Positions 40,122-47,334 of a DNA stretch of 54,385 bases are shown piece after piece. The notes below the pieces were generated by a model that saw only the letters and a program-made list of their open reading frames with translations, was not told the DNA's origin and did no database searches. How positions within the stretch are numbered: position 1 is the stretch's first letter; each line of letters opens with the position of its first letter. The translations under genes were made by a program, and so were the position numbers. Source of the DNA: a virus; IMG/VR virus record IMGVR_UViG_3300042868_009577, positions 1-54,385 of that record. The stretch is one strand, 5' to 3'.

Positions 40122-40409
40122 TTAATCGTTTTCTTCTTTTATTATTCCGTACTGATATAACGTATTAAACGCTAAATTAAATGATGTTGAGGTTTTTTTA
40201 CCTTTTAATGAAGACAATACATCATCTTCACCCTCTTCATCATATTCATCTAATATACGTTCAATCATCATTTTTATTAATTCATATTTAAAAATGTTAA
40301 TCTCCATAACATCTTTATCATCTTCATCCTTTAATGTATTTCCGGTTCTACATTTTTCAATATAACCATCAATATCTATATAATACTCGTTGTTTTTAAA
40401 ATCAGGCAT
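40122..40409 (-). CDS. Small acidic protein, unknown
   Basis: 95 residues, acidic, with no known motif. It begins MPDFKNNEYYIDIDGYIEKC, has a helical middle (NIFKYELIKMMIERILDEYDEEGEDD) and ends SLAFNTLYQYGIIKEE-like. It overlaps the upstream HAD-like gene by 8 nt and ends 1 nt before the glycosyltransferase start, so it is part of the same transcript. Function not inferable. Confidence 0.5.
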   Translation of the reverse strand: MPDFKNNEYYIDIDGYIEKCRTGNTLKDEDDKDVMEINIFKYELIKMMIERILDEYDEEGEDDVLSSLKGKKTSTSFNLAFNTLYQYGIIKEEND

Positions 40410-41028
40410 CTAGTAGGTTTTTGTTTTCGTTGTTTATTATTATTTGACTATTTTCAATATCAATATCACTTAATTTATTTATTATTTTTTCATAAGTAAA
40501 GTGCTCGTTATACTTTGTACTAAATAATATAAATTCTTTATTTTCAGGTTTTAGTTGTAAGATTTTTTCGGAGTCACTTATCCATAAATCAACGGTTTCC
40601 CATTCTTTAGCAATATCTTCACTTTTAATAAATTTTATATTATCTACCATGATACCATTGCGCGATAAAAAGAAAAGTGTTGCTGGTCTAGATTTACCTA
40701 ACTCATCCAAACCTACTAGAAAAATTTTATGATCTTTATGATGATAAACAATTTTGTTTAGATCATTATTGACATTAATGTAACTCACTGGAGAATGTCC
40801 ATAAAGCTCCATTGGATATTCAATATATTGAAAGTGATCTTGCTGTTCTTTCGATTGAAAGATAAAATGGTCTGATAAATTATTGTTAGTTATTGGTTCA
40901 ATAACTTTATATTCAAAAGAGTCTCCCTCTTCCGTTTCGTCAACATCTATATATGCATTTTCATAATGATAATGAAAACGATTTATAATATTACGTAAAA
41001 CCCCATCGATTGAAATATATATATTCAT
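40402..41028 (-). CDS. HAD-like protein with an altered nucleophile
   Basis: 208 residues. The N-terminus MNIYISIDGVLRNIINRF is the HAD motif I pattern (hhhhDxDGVLR), but the first Asp, the phosphoryl-accepting nucleophile, is Ser6 here. Later blocks fit a HAD fold: KIFLVGLDELGKSRPATLFFLSRNG (~100-125) for motif II/III and DLWISDSEKIL for the acidic motif. It is therefore probably a catalytically changed or binding-only HAD protein; T4-like phages often carry HAD nucleotidases or PNK phosphatases of this kind. It overlaps the small gene downstream by 8 nt. Confidence 0.55.
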   Translation of the reverse strand: MNIYISIDGVLRNIINRFHYHYENAYIDVDETEEGDSFEYKVIEPITNNNLSDHFIFQSKEQQDHFQYIEYPMELYGHSPVSYINVNNDLNKIVYHHKDHKIFLVGLDELGKSRPATLFFLSRNGIMVDNIKFIKSEDIAKEWETVDLWISDSEKILQLKPENKEFILFSTKYNEHFTYEKIINKLSDIDIENSQIIINNENKNLLDA

Positions 41029-41071
41029 ATTCCAAAAGATAGGGTTTTTAATAAAAAAAGTAAATACCTAA

Positions 41072-41785
41072 TTATTCGTATCTCTGCAAAATTTCGGTGA
41101 TGATTGGGTTTCTTACAATATCTTCCATACCAAATTCAAAAACACCAATACCTTTAACACCATCTAATCTTTTCTTAGCATCATAAAGACCTGTTTTGGT
41201 TTTATCTTTAAATTTGTCAGATTGTTCTAAGTCTCCAGATAAAAAGAATTTTGAACTAAATCCAATTCTAGTTAATAATAATTTTATTTGAGCTGGAGAC
41301 GCGTTTTGTGCTTCTTCAAAAACAAGTATTGTATTGTCAACATTCCAACCTCTCATATAAGCTAAAGCGGCTACTTCAATATAACCTTCGTCTTTTAAAC
41401 GCTCTCTAGCCTCTTTACCAATTATTTTATTTAACAAATAATAAGAAGGGTAGATATATGGGTCCAATTTTTCTTCTAATCCACCAGGTAGTGACCCCAA
41501 TTTCTCTTCAGCTTCTACCGCGGGTCTAACTATGATAATTTTTTCATATTTATTTTCTTCATCCCATAATAAATCAATAGCTCTTTTCATTGCTATATAA
41601 GACTTACCAACTCCAGCGGGGCCAAAACATAAAGTGATTTGATTATTACCTAAAATATCCCAATATTTTTCCTGGTTAGCTGTTAAAAATTTTTCTTTTG
41701 GTTTTTTAATAATCTCCCTAATTCTTTGTTTATGGGGAGTTTTCCTATCTTCGATGACCGGAGCTTTACTTTTAGATTTAATCAA
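41072..41785 (-). CDS. phoH: PhoH-like P-loop ATPase
   Basis: 237 residues. The PhoH core is complete: LTANQEKYWDILGNNQITLCFGPAGVGKS (Walker A GPAGVGKS), KIIIVRPAVEAEEKLGSLPG, the YMRGWNVDNTILVFEEAQNAS block with Walker B, then LLTRIGFSSKFFLSGDLEQSD. A short basic N-terminal extension (~25 residues) precedes it. PhoH-like proteins are common in marine T4-like phages; ATP-driven RNA helicase or RNA-metabolism roles are proposed, and phosphate regulation is not established for phages. It stands between small AT-rich gaps on both sides. Confidence 0.9.
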   Translation of the reverse strand: MIKSKSKAPVIEDRKTPHKQRIREIIKKPKEKFLTANQEKYWDILGNNQITLCFGPAGVGKSYIAMKRAIDLLWDEENKYEKIIIVRPAVEAEEKLGSLPGGLEEKLDPYIYPSYYLLNKIIGKEARERLKDEGYIEVAALAYMRGWNVDNTILVFEEAQNASPAQIKLLLTRIGFSSKFFLSGDLEQSDKFKDKTKTGLYDAKKRLDGVKGIGVFEFGMEDIVRNPIITEILQRYE

Positions 41786-41825
41786 AATTTTTAATTTTTA
41801 TTTAATAGTTTATTTATTGTAAATA

Positions 41826-42440
41826 TTACTTAATTCCGCTTGAATTAAATCCACCTTCACCTCTATCGGTACTGTTTATACTATCAGTTTTGTTTAATTT
41901 TATTTTACCTTCGCCATAAACTGGTGCAATAACTGCCTGAGCAATCCTATCACCTTTCGATATGTTGAAGGGTTCTTGACCTAAATTAATTAATGGTATT
42001 TTAACTTCACCGCGATAATGACTATCAACTGTACCAGGACTATTTAAAACAGTTATGCCGTTTTTTATTGCTAAACCACTTCTTGGTCTAACCTGTAATT
42101 CTAAACCTTTAACTAATTCAAAATACAATCCTGTTGGGATAAGTGTTCTTTCACCTGGCTTTAGTGTTATAGGTCCTTCAATATCAGCCCTTAAATCAAA
42201 TCCACTATCACCTTCATAGGCAAATTTAGGGTCTTCGTTCGTTGATTTATTTATGAATTTAATTGGGATGTGTGAATACTCCTTTTCTTGAGCGGACATA
42301 ATTTCCGTATTTAAACTTTCTAAAGTTTTATTTATGTCCATTGCTAACGATTCGTCAATATCTTCATTTTCATCACCGGAAGATAATAGACTTTCATATT
42401 GTTTTAATTGGTTCAAAATTTCGTTAAAATTATTTTCCAT
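41826..42440 (-). CDS. dut: dUTP pyrophosphatase with N-terminal extension
   Basis: 204 residues against about 150 for a typical trimeric dUTPase. All five motifs are present: EGDSGFDLRA (1), RPRSGLA (2), GTVDSHYRGE (3, with the catalytic Asp in VDSHYRG), RIAQAVI (4) and RGEGGFNSSG (5, the flexible C-terminal lid). An extra ~60-residue acidic helical N-terminus (NEILNQLKQYESLLSSGDENED) precedes the catalytic domain and is not part of the family. The enzyme converts dUTP to dUMP, keeping uracil out of phage DNA and feeding dTMP synthesis. It overlaps the HD-like gene by 11 nt. Confidence 0.93.
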   Translation of the reverse strand: MENNFNEILNQLKQYESLLSSGDENEDIDESLAMDINKTLESLNTEIMSAQEKEYSHIPIKFINKSTNEDPKFAYEGDSGFDLRADIEGPITLKPGERTLIPTGLYFELVKGLELQVRPRSGLAIKNGITVLNSPGTVDSHYRGEVKIPLINLGQEPFNISKGDRIAQAVIAPVYGEGKIKLNKTDSINSTDRGEGGFNSSGIK

Positions 42441-42996
42441 ATTTTTCTTCGATTAATGCTAATTCAAAACCTTGTTTTAAAATTTGACCCATGATAGACG
42501 AATGCCATTTAGCCATTTTGTCTTCAGAATCTTTGTCTAAATTTATTATTGCCTGGTATTCATCTTCATCCAATGAAACACCATGTGTTACTGCGTAAAA
42601 AACACTTCTTTCACCAACTCTTAATGCCACCTTATTATCTTGAGCGTAAACATAATGTTTGCCTTGATTTAATCTGTGCCATTCACTAGGGTTTTCTTTA
42701 AACATGAAAACCTTACCTATTTGTGATAAAAAAACTGTTTTAATTAATTTTTCCTTGGGTATCCTAATTTTATCTGGTAGGATATCATTTAATAATAACG
42801 TGTACTTACAGACCTTAATTAAATGATCTAGTAGTCCACCCGGATAGCATCCATATAAGTCAGTACTTGGGGACGCGGGGGAAATGTAGAAATTATCCCC
42901 CAAAAAATCCCCAAGTTCAATAGAAAAAACTTTATATTGTTCGTTCGTTTCAAGGAACTTTTTTTTATTTTTTTCTAACTTATCTAATGATATCAT
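42430..42996 (-). CDS. HD-domain-like protein with a changed metal motif
   Basis: 188 residues. YGCYPGGLLDHLIKVCKYTLLL supplies the first helix and histidine of an HD phosphohydrolase fold; the second helix reads LIKTVFLSQIGKVFMF, where HD enzymes have H-D-(I/L)-G-K. Both metal ligands are replaced (Ser-Gln). SEWHRLNQGKHYVY and RVGERSVFYAVTHGVSLDEDEYQAI complete the fold. Related phage proteins I recall read HQIGK here, so the family may have drifted from HD chemistry. It could be a nucleotide-binding rather than nucleotide-cleaving protein. It lies in an operon with dUTPase. Confidence 0.6.
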   Translation of the reverse strand: MISLDKLEKNKKKFLETNEQYKVFSIELGDFLGDNFYISPASPSTDLYGCYPGGLLDHLIKVCKYTLLLNDILPDKIRIPKEKLIKTVFLSQIGKVFMFKENPSEWHRLNQGKHYVYAQDNKVALRVGERSVFYAVTHGVSLDEDEYQAIINLDKDSEDKMAKWHSSIMGQILKQGFELALIEEKYGK

Positions 42997-42999
42997 TTG

Positions 43000-43230
43000 T
43001 TATTTATAATATTCCGGAGTGTTTTTTCTATCTATAATGCACTCAATCTGCATTTTAGCGACAGAAATACTTTCACTCCCTCGTACATCGCCAGAACGGT
43101 ATTTAGCCGCAACGATAGTTGCTTCCTCAACTGTCTCAGCCTCAAGGATGTATTTTAATTTTTGCAATCTTGGACTTCCATTTCTGTCCATTTGTTCGGT
43201 TTCATAACCAATTGTTACTAAGTAATGCAT
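43000..43230 (-). CDS. Small protein, DUF4494-like
   Basis: 76 residues. The pattern MHYLVTIGYETEQ, KLKYILEAETVEEATIVAAKYR and ESISVAKMQIECII resembles small Bacteroidota proteins of the DUF4494 type (a strand, the E-A-x-S/T-x-x-E-A helix, then a strand). The fold may be a small alpha/beta domain; no function is known. It is 3 nt upstream of the HD-like gene and probably its operon leader. Confidence 0.5.
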   Translation of the reverse strand: MHYLVTIGYETEQMDRNGSPRLQKLKYILEAETVEEATIVAAKYRSGDVRGSESISVAKMQIECIIDRKNTPEYYK

Positions 43231-43286
43231 ATCTAATTGTTTTAAGTTTAAACTAATATACGCAAATAAATTCGAAAAACCAAAAA

Positions 43287-44513
43287 TTATTTACCAACAA
43301 ATATTTTTAAGAAGTCTACCCTGTCCTTACAAACATTTTTTAATGAATATTTGTCTTTAACCGTTTCGTACAATTTATTACCCAAATCTTCAATCATACT
43401 AGGGGACTCAATAAGTCTCTTCATATGTTTTGTCCAATCCTTATGGTTTTTTCTAGGCTCGACCAATAATGCGTTTCCACTATTGTTATACACCCCTTGA
43501 TTAATCGATGTTGTTAGGATTGTGCTATATGGCTTAACATCACTAGAAATGATTGCTTTTTTATGAAATCCAGCCTCAATAACTTTTAATTCAGATTTAC
43601 AAGCGTTAAAATATGATTCATATAATGGGGCCAATGACACGTCAAAGTGATTGTAGTTAAACGCGTATTTATTTATCTCTTGAGTCCATCTTCTACGATA
43701 TGACACATCGCTATTTGGATAATCAGTTTGATTATATGTTAGTAAGTATTGTTTATATTCCTCATCAATATACTTGTAGTTTGAGGTAAAAAATTGTTCG
43801 TATTTACTCCAAACAGTTTCTTCTGGTCTAACTGGTCGTTGTCTAACCTCATTTGTTTGTTTGTTAATTTCATTAACCGTACCCCTAAGATCAAACCCGC
43901 ATAAAACAAATTGTGTTTTATCTTTAAATTGATTTAAAACCCCATCAATACCTTGTTTTAGTAATTCAAGGTCATGTAAGTGACTAGAACCGCCTAACCA
44001 ACCAAATCGAACTCTATCTGATTTAGTTTTTTCTGGTTTAAATTGTGGTTCATTTTCATCAATAGCATTTGGGAAAACAATCACATTTTTAACACCTAAT
44101 TTATTCTTGATTTCTGTTGCGAATAATTCTGTTGTACATGTGATGTAGTCAACTGATCGCATGAAGCTAACTTTTGTTTCTGGAACTTTATTCGCTTTTA
44201 ATTGACCAAACATTGGGTGTCGTTGATCTACATTCCAAAAGTCATCAATATCCATAATGACCTTTATTCCCTTACTTCGTAACCAACTAATTCTTTCTAG
44301 ATTTTTTTCTGCGCTTAGTTTATGTATAAAGCTGTGGAAAACAACAACGTCGTAGTCAAGAAAAACTGAATCGTTATCTTCAACATTAAATGAAATGTCT
44401 ACGTGTACATCATCAGAAAAGTGATTACCGATAAATTTATAGGGATCTAGGATTCTGTACTTACCAACACCATGGTTATCGGAAGGAATTGCTAATAGTT
44501 TGATTTTTGACAT
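43287..44513 (-). CDS. GT-B fold glycosyltransferase
   Basis: 408 residues. N-terminal Rossmann domain: KIKLLAIPSDNHGVGKYRI, then VFLDYDVVVFHSFIHK, KGIKVIMDIDDFW and RSVDYITCTTELFATEI (the standard GT4 hinge helix). C-terminal domain: RVRFGWLGGSSHLHDLELLKQ and TQFVLCGFDLRG, then DVSLAPLYESYFNACKSELKVIEAGFHKKAIISSDVKPY, with the E-x7-E donor-sugar motif in SELKVIEAG. The start codon lies within an inverted repeat (44505-44534). It is the third glycosyltransferase of the minus block; the acceptor is unknown. Confidence 0.8.
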   Translation of the reverse strand: MSKIKLLAIPSDNHGVGKYRILDPYKFIGNHFSDDVHVDISFNVEDNDSVFLDYDVVVFHSFIHKLSAEKNLERISWLRSKGIKVIMDIDDFWNVDQRHPMFGQLKANKVPETKVSFMRSVDYITCTTELFATEIKNKLGVKNVIVFPNAIDENEPQFKPEKTKSDRVRFGWLGGSSHLHDLELLKQGIDGVLNQFKDKTQFVLCGFDLRGTVNEINKQTNEVRQRPVRPEETVWSKYEQFFTSNYKYIDEEYKQYLLTYNQTDYPNSDVSYRRRWTQEINKYAFNYNHFDVSLAPLYESYFNACKSELKVIEAGFHKKAIISSDVKPYSTILTTSINQGVYNNSGNALLVEPRKNHKDWTKHMKRLIESPSMIEDLGNKLYETVKDKYSLKNVCKDRVDFLKIFVGK

Positions 44514-44534
44514 ATATAATATATTATGTCAAAA
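44505..44534. repeat. Inverted repeat enclosing the glycosyltransferase start codon
   Basis: TTTTGACATA (44505-44514) and TATGTCAAAA (44525-44534) are perfect 10-bp inverted arms with a 10-nt AT centre. In the minus-strand mRNA the AUG (44513-44511) lies inside the 3' arm, so the hairpin could hide it; alternatively the DNA palindrome is a repressor site. Confidence 0.55.
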
Positions 44535-44564
44535 TAATAAGAAAAAAATATTTAAATGGAAAGC

Positions 44565-45131
44565 TTATTTAGCTTTATTTACCCCAGTAATTTTTCCTTT
44601 AAAAATTGAATCACCAACTTTCAATACTAAATTTTCATTTATTGTTGAAGTTTGTTGTGCTGTTAAGATTTGATTTAACTTTTCATCCATAACCTTTCTA
44701 ACAGTATTTTCAATCAATACCGCAATAGTATTCATATCCATAGAGTGTGATGAAAATGATTTAGTTTCTGGTTTTTTAGCTAAACCTTCTTTTTCCATTA
44801 ATTTCTTAGCACCTTTAACAAAATCCATGTCAAGTGTCTCATTTAATGAAATTGATTGCATTTGTTCAATAGGATGATTAATCATCGCTTGTTTAATAGC
44901 GTCTGGTAGTTTAGAGTTTTGTATTTTATCTACATTAACATTACCACCCACAGGTCTTGTGTTAGGTTGTTTAGGTAAATTTGATTCCATTAATTGTGAT
45001 GGGTCTGAAAAAAGTGTTTCTTGGTCAATGTTACCTTTTTGGTAATCACCGCCGTCTACTTTATTCATTACCTTTTTAGCGTTTACTAATTTACGCATTA
45101 AGTCGTTTTCTGATATTGATCCGTTTGCCAT
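44565..45131 (-). CDS. Late virion-associated protein, unknown
   Basis: 188 residues. Mostly disordered and polar N-terminal half (DGGDYQKGNIDQETLFSDPS). It contains KLPDAIKQAMINHPI (~75-90), a phrase I recognise from hypothetical proteins in T4-like marine phages, and a helical segment NTIAVLIENTVRKVMDEKLNQIL, ending in a beta-like LKVGDSIFKGKITGV. A TATTTATC variant of the late motif lies 5 nt before the start. Probably a virion or head/tail-completion protein. Confidence 0.5.
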   Translation of the reverse strand: MANGSISENDLMRKLVNAKKVMNKVDGGDYQKGNIDQETLFSDPSQLMESNLPKQPNTRPVGGNVNVDKIQNSKLPDAIKQAMINHPIEQMQSISLNETLDMDFVKGAKKLMEKEGLAKKPETKSFSSHSMDMNTIAVLIENTVRKVMDEKLNQILTAQQTSTINENLVLKVGDSIFKGKITGVNKAK

Positions 45132-45136
45132 AATAT

Positions 45137-45144
45137 GATAAATA
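45137..45144 (-). promoter_or_regulatory. TATTTATC variant of the late motif, minus strand
   Basis: One-base variant at the last position, 5 nt before the ATG at 45131. Confidence 0.4.
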
Positions 45145-45169
45145 TATTATTTTAATATTAAATAATAAA

Positions 45170-46177
45170 CTAAATGTAGGATATTAATTTTTTTATTCTT
45201 TGAATATATGATTCATTTAAATCATATGAATTCATATCCGTCTTTGGTTTTTCTTTAGTTGGAATTTTAGGTAAGTCTCCCTTTTCATCGGGCTCATCGG
45301 GTTTATTTGGCTCCTTAGTTGGTTTTTTAGTTGGTTCCGGTACAATTACATCAAGACTAGGTTTTTTACTAGATACCCTACTGGTAAACCTATTTATTTT
45401 AGATTTATCGTCTGAGCTAACATCTGTACCAATATTGGTAATTGTATCAGAAATTCTATTTAATAATTCGTTTTTCTTTTTGTTAAAATCTTTTAACTGA
45501 TTAACATATTCAATTTCTTTTGGACTATTTTTTGATTTTTTATAATTTTCTAAACTAGTCTTTATATCTTTTTCAATTTGTTCTAATTCTTTATCAAATT
45601 GTTTTAATTCAGCATCAACATTTCTAGCTTGCTTAGTGATTGTCGGTTTTTTAGGTTCAATTGGCTTTGGTTCTACCCCAGCTTTTGATTCTGGTTTTTT
45701 CGTGTCGCCTATTCTTGGTTTTGGTGGTGTTGTCGAAAAATCTGTGCTAACATACGTTACACCCATCGTTTTATCATCACCACCCCCATTAAACTTTTCT
45801 CTAGGAGTATCGAATGTTTCGTCTTTTAACACTTCAACTCTAGACATTCTAGATGCTAAAAATGTTCTCCAACCGTAATTAGATTTTTCTTTACCAACTC
45901 TACCAGGAGTACCTCTTTTTGATGCGGATGGATCGTCAATATAAGCCCTAACTAATAAATTACCGGTAGTTTTGTGTGACCCCATTGCAACTGGTTCAGC
46001 TTTAACTCTGTACCCAGCTTTTACACTTTTCTTTTTTGGTTTTCTTGGGCCAGTATAATAAAAAGTAATTGGGTGTCTATTAACAATTGCGTCAACCAAA
46101 GGTCTATTACGACTTATCTTTAATATTGGATAATTCTGTTCTTCAATAATATCTTCTAGAAAATTTTCTAATTTCAT
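45170..46177 (-). CDS. Protein with a WYL-like N-terminal domain and a charged tail
   Basis: 335 residues from ATG 46177, which lies 1 nt after the preceding stop; a start 87 nt further up would overlap that gene and is rejected. Residues ~15-125 follow a WYL-like pattern: LVDAIVNRHPITFYYTGP, YRVKAEPVAMGSHKTTGNLLVRAY and YGWRTFLASRMSRVEVL, then ETFDTP. WYL domains bind ligands or nucleic acid in regulators. From ~130 on the protein is Pro/Lys-rich with a coiled coil (LKQFDKELEQIEKDIKTSL) and ends LNESYIQRIKKLISYI, a tail shared with another late protein. Likely packaged or virion-associated; regulator not excluded. Confidence 0.55.
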   Translation of the reverse strand: MKLENFLEDIIEEQNYPILKISRNRPLVDAIVNRHPITFYYTGPRKPKKKSVKAGYRVKAEPVAMGSHKTTGNLLVRAYIDDPSASKRGTPGRVGKEKSNYGWRTFLASRMSRVEVLKDETFDTPREKFNGGGDDKTMGVTYVSTDFSTTPPKPRIGDTKKPESKAGVEPKPIEPKKPTITKQARNVDAELKQFDKELEQIEKDIKTSLENYKKSKNSPKEIEYVNQLKDFNKKKNELLNRISDTITNIGTDVSSDDKSKINRFTSRVSSKKPSLDVIVPEPTKKPTKEPNKPDEPDEKGDLPKIPTKEKPKTDMNSYDLNESYIQRIKKLISYI

Positions 46178-46178
46178 A

Positions 46179-46835
46179 TTAAAAGTCTGGGTAGTTTTTA
46201 TTGCTACCATATTTGTTTCTTGCAACGGATTCTGTTCTTGTATTAATATCAAGCGACGATCCAATTAAATTATTGCTTTCACCCTTACCTTTTTCATCAC
46301 CATCTGATAATGCATTAGGGTGTTGATATGAATAAGCATTTTTATCATTGTATTGATTTTTATTCATATTTTCAACTCTACTATTAATATCTGTTAAAGA
46401 GCCAATACCTTTGTCTTCACCTTTACCTCTTTCATCACCATTAGATAGTGCGTTAGGGTGATTACTATTATATTGATTATTACTACGATATAGGTTCTTA
46501 GCTAATAACTCTTGTCTAGTATTAATATCTGAAATTGATCCTATTGATCCATTGTTATCTCCCTTACCCTTTTCATCACCATCTGATAATGCGTTAATGT
46601 TTTTTGAGTTATATTCATTTTTATCAGAATATGAATTTTTAACTGTATTGTTGATTCTGGTTTGAATGTCAGTTGCTGAACCAATCATACCACTATTCTC
46701 ACCTTTACCCTTCTCATCACCATCTGACATAGCATTTTGGTGATTAATGCCGTAACCAGAATTTGTGGCATAGGCATTTTTTGATAAATGTATCTGTCTT
46801 TGTTGTTCAGCGATTATTTCTATCTGTGTTGCCAT
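46179..46835 (-). CDS. Repeat protein with four ~47-residue NALSDGDEKGKGE units
   Basis: 218 residues made of four tandem units starting at residues 34, 81, 128 and 174 (period 47, 47, 46), with partial units at both ends. Each unit has N-A-(L/M)-S-(D/N)-G-D-E-(K/R)-G-K-G-(E/D), a short linker, I-G-S-x2-D-I-(N/Q)-(T/S)-R, a helix-like stretch and (K/N)-N-x-Y-x2-x-N-x-Y. No signal peptide. It sits in a late block of virion-type genes; the start overlaps nothing but follows the upstream stop by 1 nt. Probably a structural protein in which each repeat occupies an equivalent position; not a known family to me. Confidence 0.65.
   Translation of the reverse strand: MATQIEIIAEQQRQIHLSKNAYATNSGYGINHQNAMSDGDEKGKGENSGMIGSATDIQTRINNTVKNSYSDKNEYNSKNINALSDGDEKGKGDNNGSIGSISDINTRQELLAKNLYRSNNQYNSNHPNALSNGDERGKGEDKGIGSLTDINSRVENMNKNQYNDKNAYSYQHPNALSDGDEKGKGESNNLIGSSLDINTRTESVARNKYGSNKNYPDF
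46215..46736 (-). repeat. Four imperfect ~140-nt repeats within the repeat protein
   Basis: The coding repeats correspond to DNA units of 141, 141 and 138 nt. The GGTGATGAAAAAGGTAAGGG-type core is well conserved at the DNA level (visible as CCTTTTTCATCACCATCTGA on the plus strand at about 46289, 46569 and 46709), and one copy differs at several bases. Confidence 0.75.
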
Positions 46836-46836
46836 A

Positions 46837-47334
46837 TTAATAATTTATTATTTTTTTTATTCTTTGTACCTCTTCAAACAATCCAAGGGATGTTATTGGG
46901 CTAATAGACGTTTTATCTGAATTGCTTTTAAACATGTTGGGTGAAATCTTTGTAGTTTCCTTTTTTTCGTGTGTTTTTAAAAATGGGTTTTTTCTTAGAC
47001 CAGTTATAGCAGTATTATTATTTATTTTTTTACTACCCATTTTATTGTTCTTAACTAATTGTCTTTCACCGTCTAAAAATGTTTTAGCCCATTTTTCCAT
47101 TAATTCACCACCACATAAATTATATTTGGTTTTTTCATCAACCTTGTTAACACCTTTTAAATCGTGTATAATTCTTTTAAGTTGACCGTAGTTAACTTTT
47201 TTTGTTGACAACAAGTTTTCTGCTCTTTGTCTACCGTCTGCCCATTGCGTGCCTAACGTAGCTAGAGTTTCATTAATTCTTTTAATAATATCTTCAGGTA
47301 TATCGTATACCTTACCATTTAAATCTTTATTCAC
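46837..47334 (-). CDS. Late protein sharing a C-terminal tail motif, unknown
   Basis: 165 residues. The N-terminal ~85 residues are helical (IPEDIIKRINETLATLGTQW, then RQRAENLLSTKKVNYGQLKRIIHDLKG) and the C-terminal half is basic and polar. It ends LFEEVQRIKKIINY, closely similar to the tail of the WYL-like protein (IQRIKKLISYI). It overlaps the upstream gene by 8 nt and precedes the repeat protein by 1 nt. A virion or prohead-targeted protein is a reasonable guess. Confidence 0.5.
   Translation of the reverse strand: MNKDLNGKVYDIPEDIIKRINETLATLGTQWADGRQRAENLLSTKKVNYGQLKRIIHDLKGVNKVDEKTKYNLCGGELMEKWAKTFLDGERQLVKNNKMGSKKINNNTAITGLRKNPFLKTHEKKETTKISPNMFKSNSDKTSISPITSLGLFEEVQRIKKIINY

Noticed and set aside
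46178-46264. Longer start for the WYL-like protein
   Set aside because: The extension overlaps the repeat protein in another frame, while ATG 46177 lies 1 nt after that gene's stop, matching the tight spacing of the operon.
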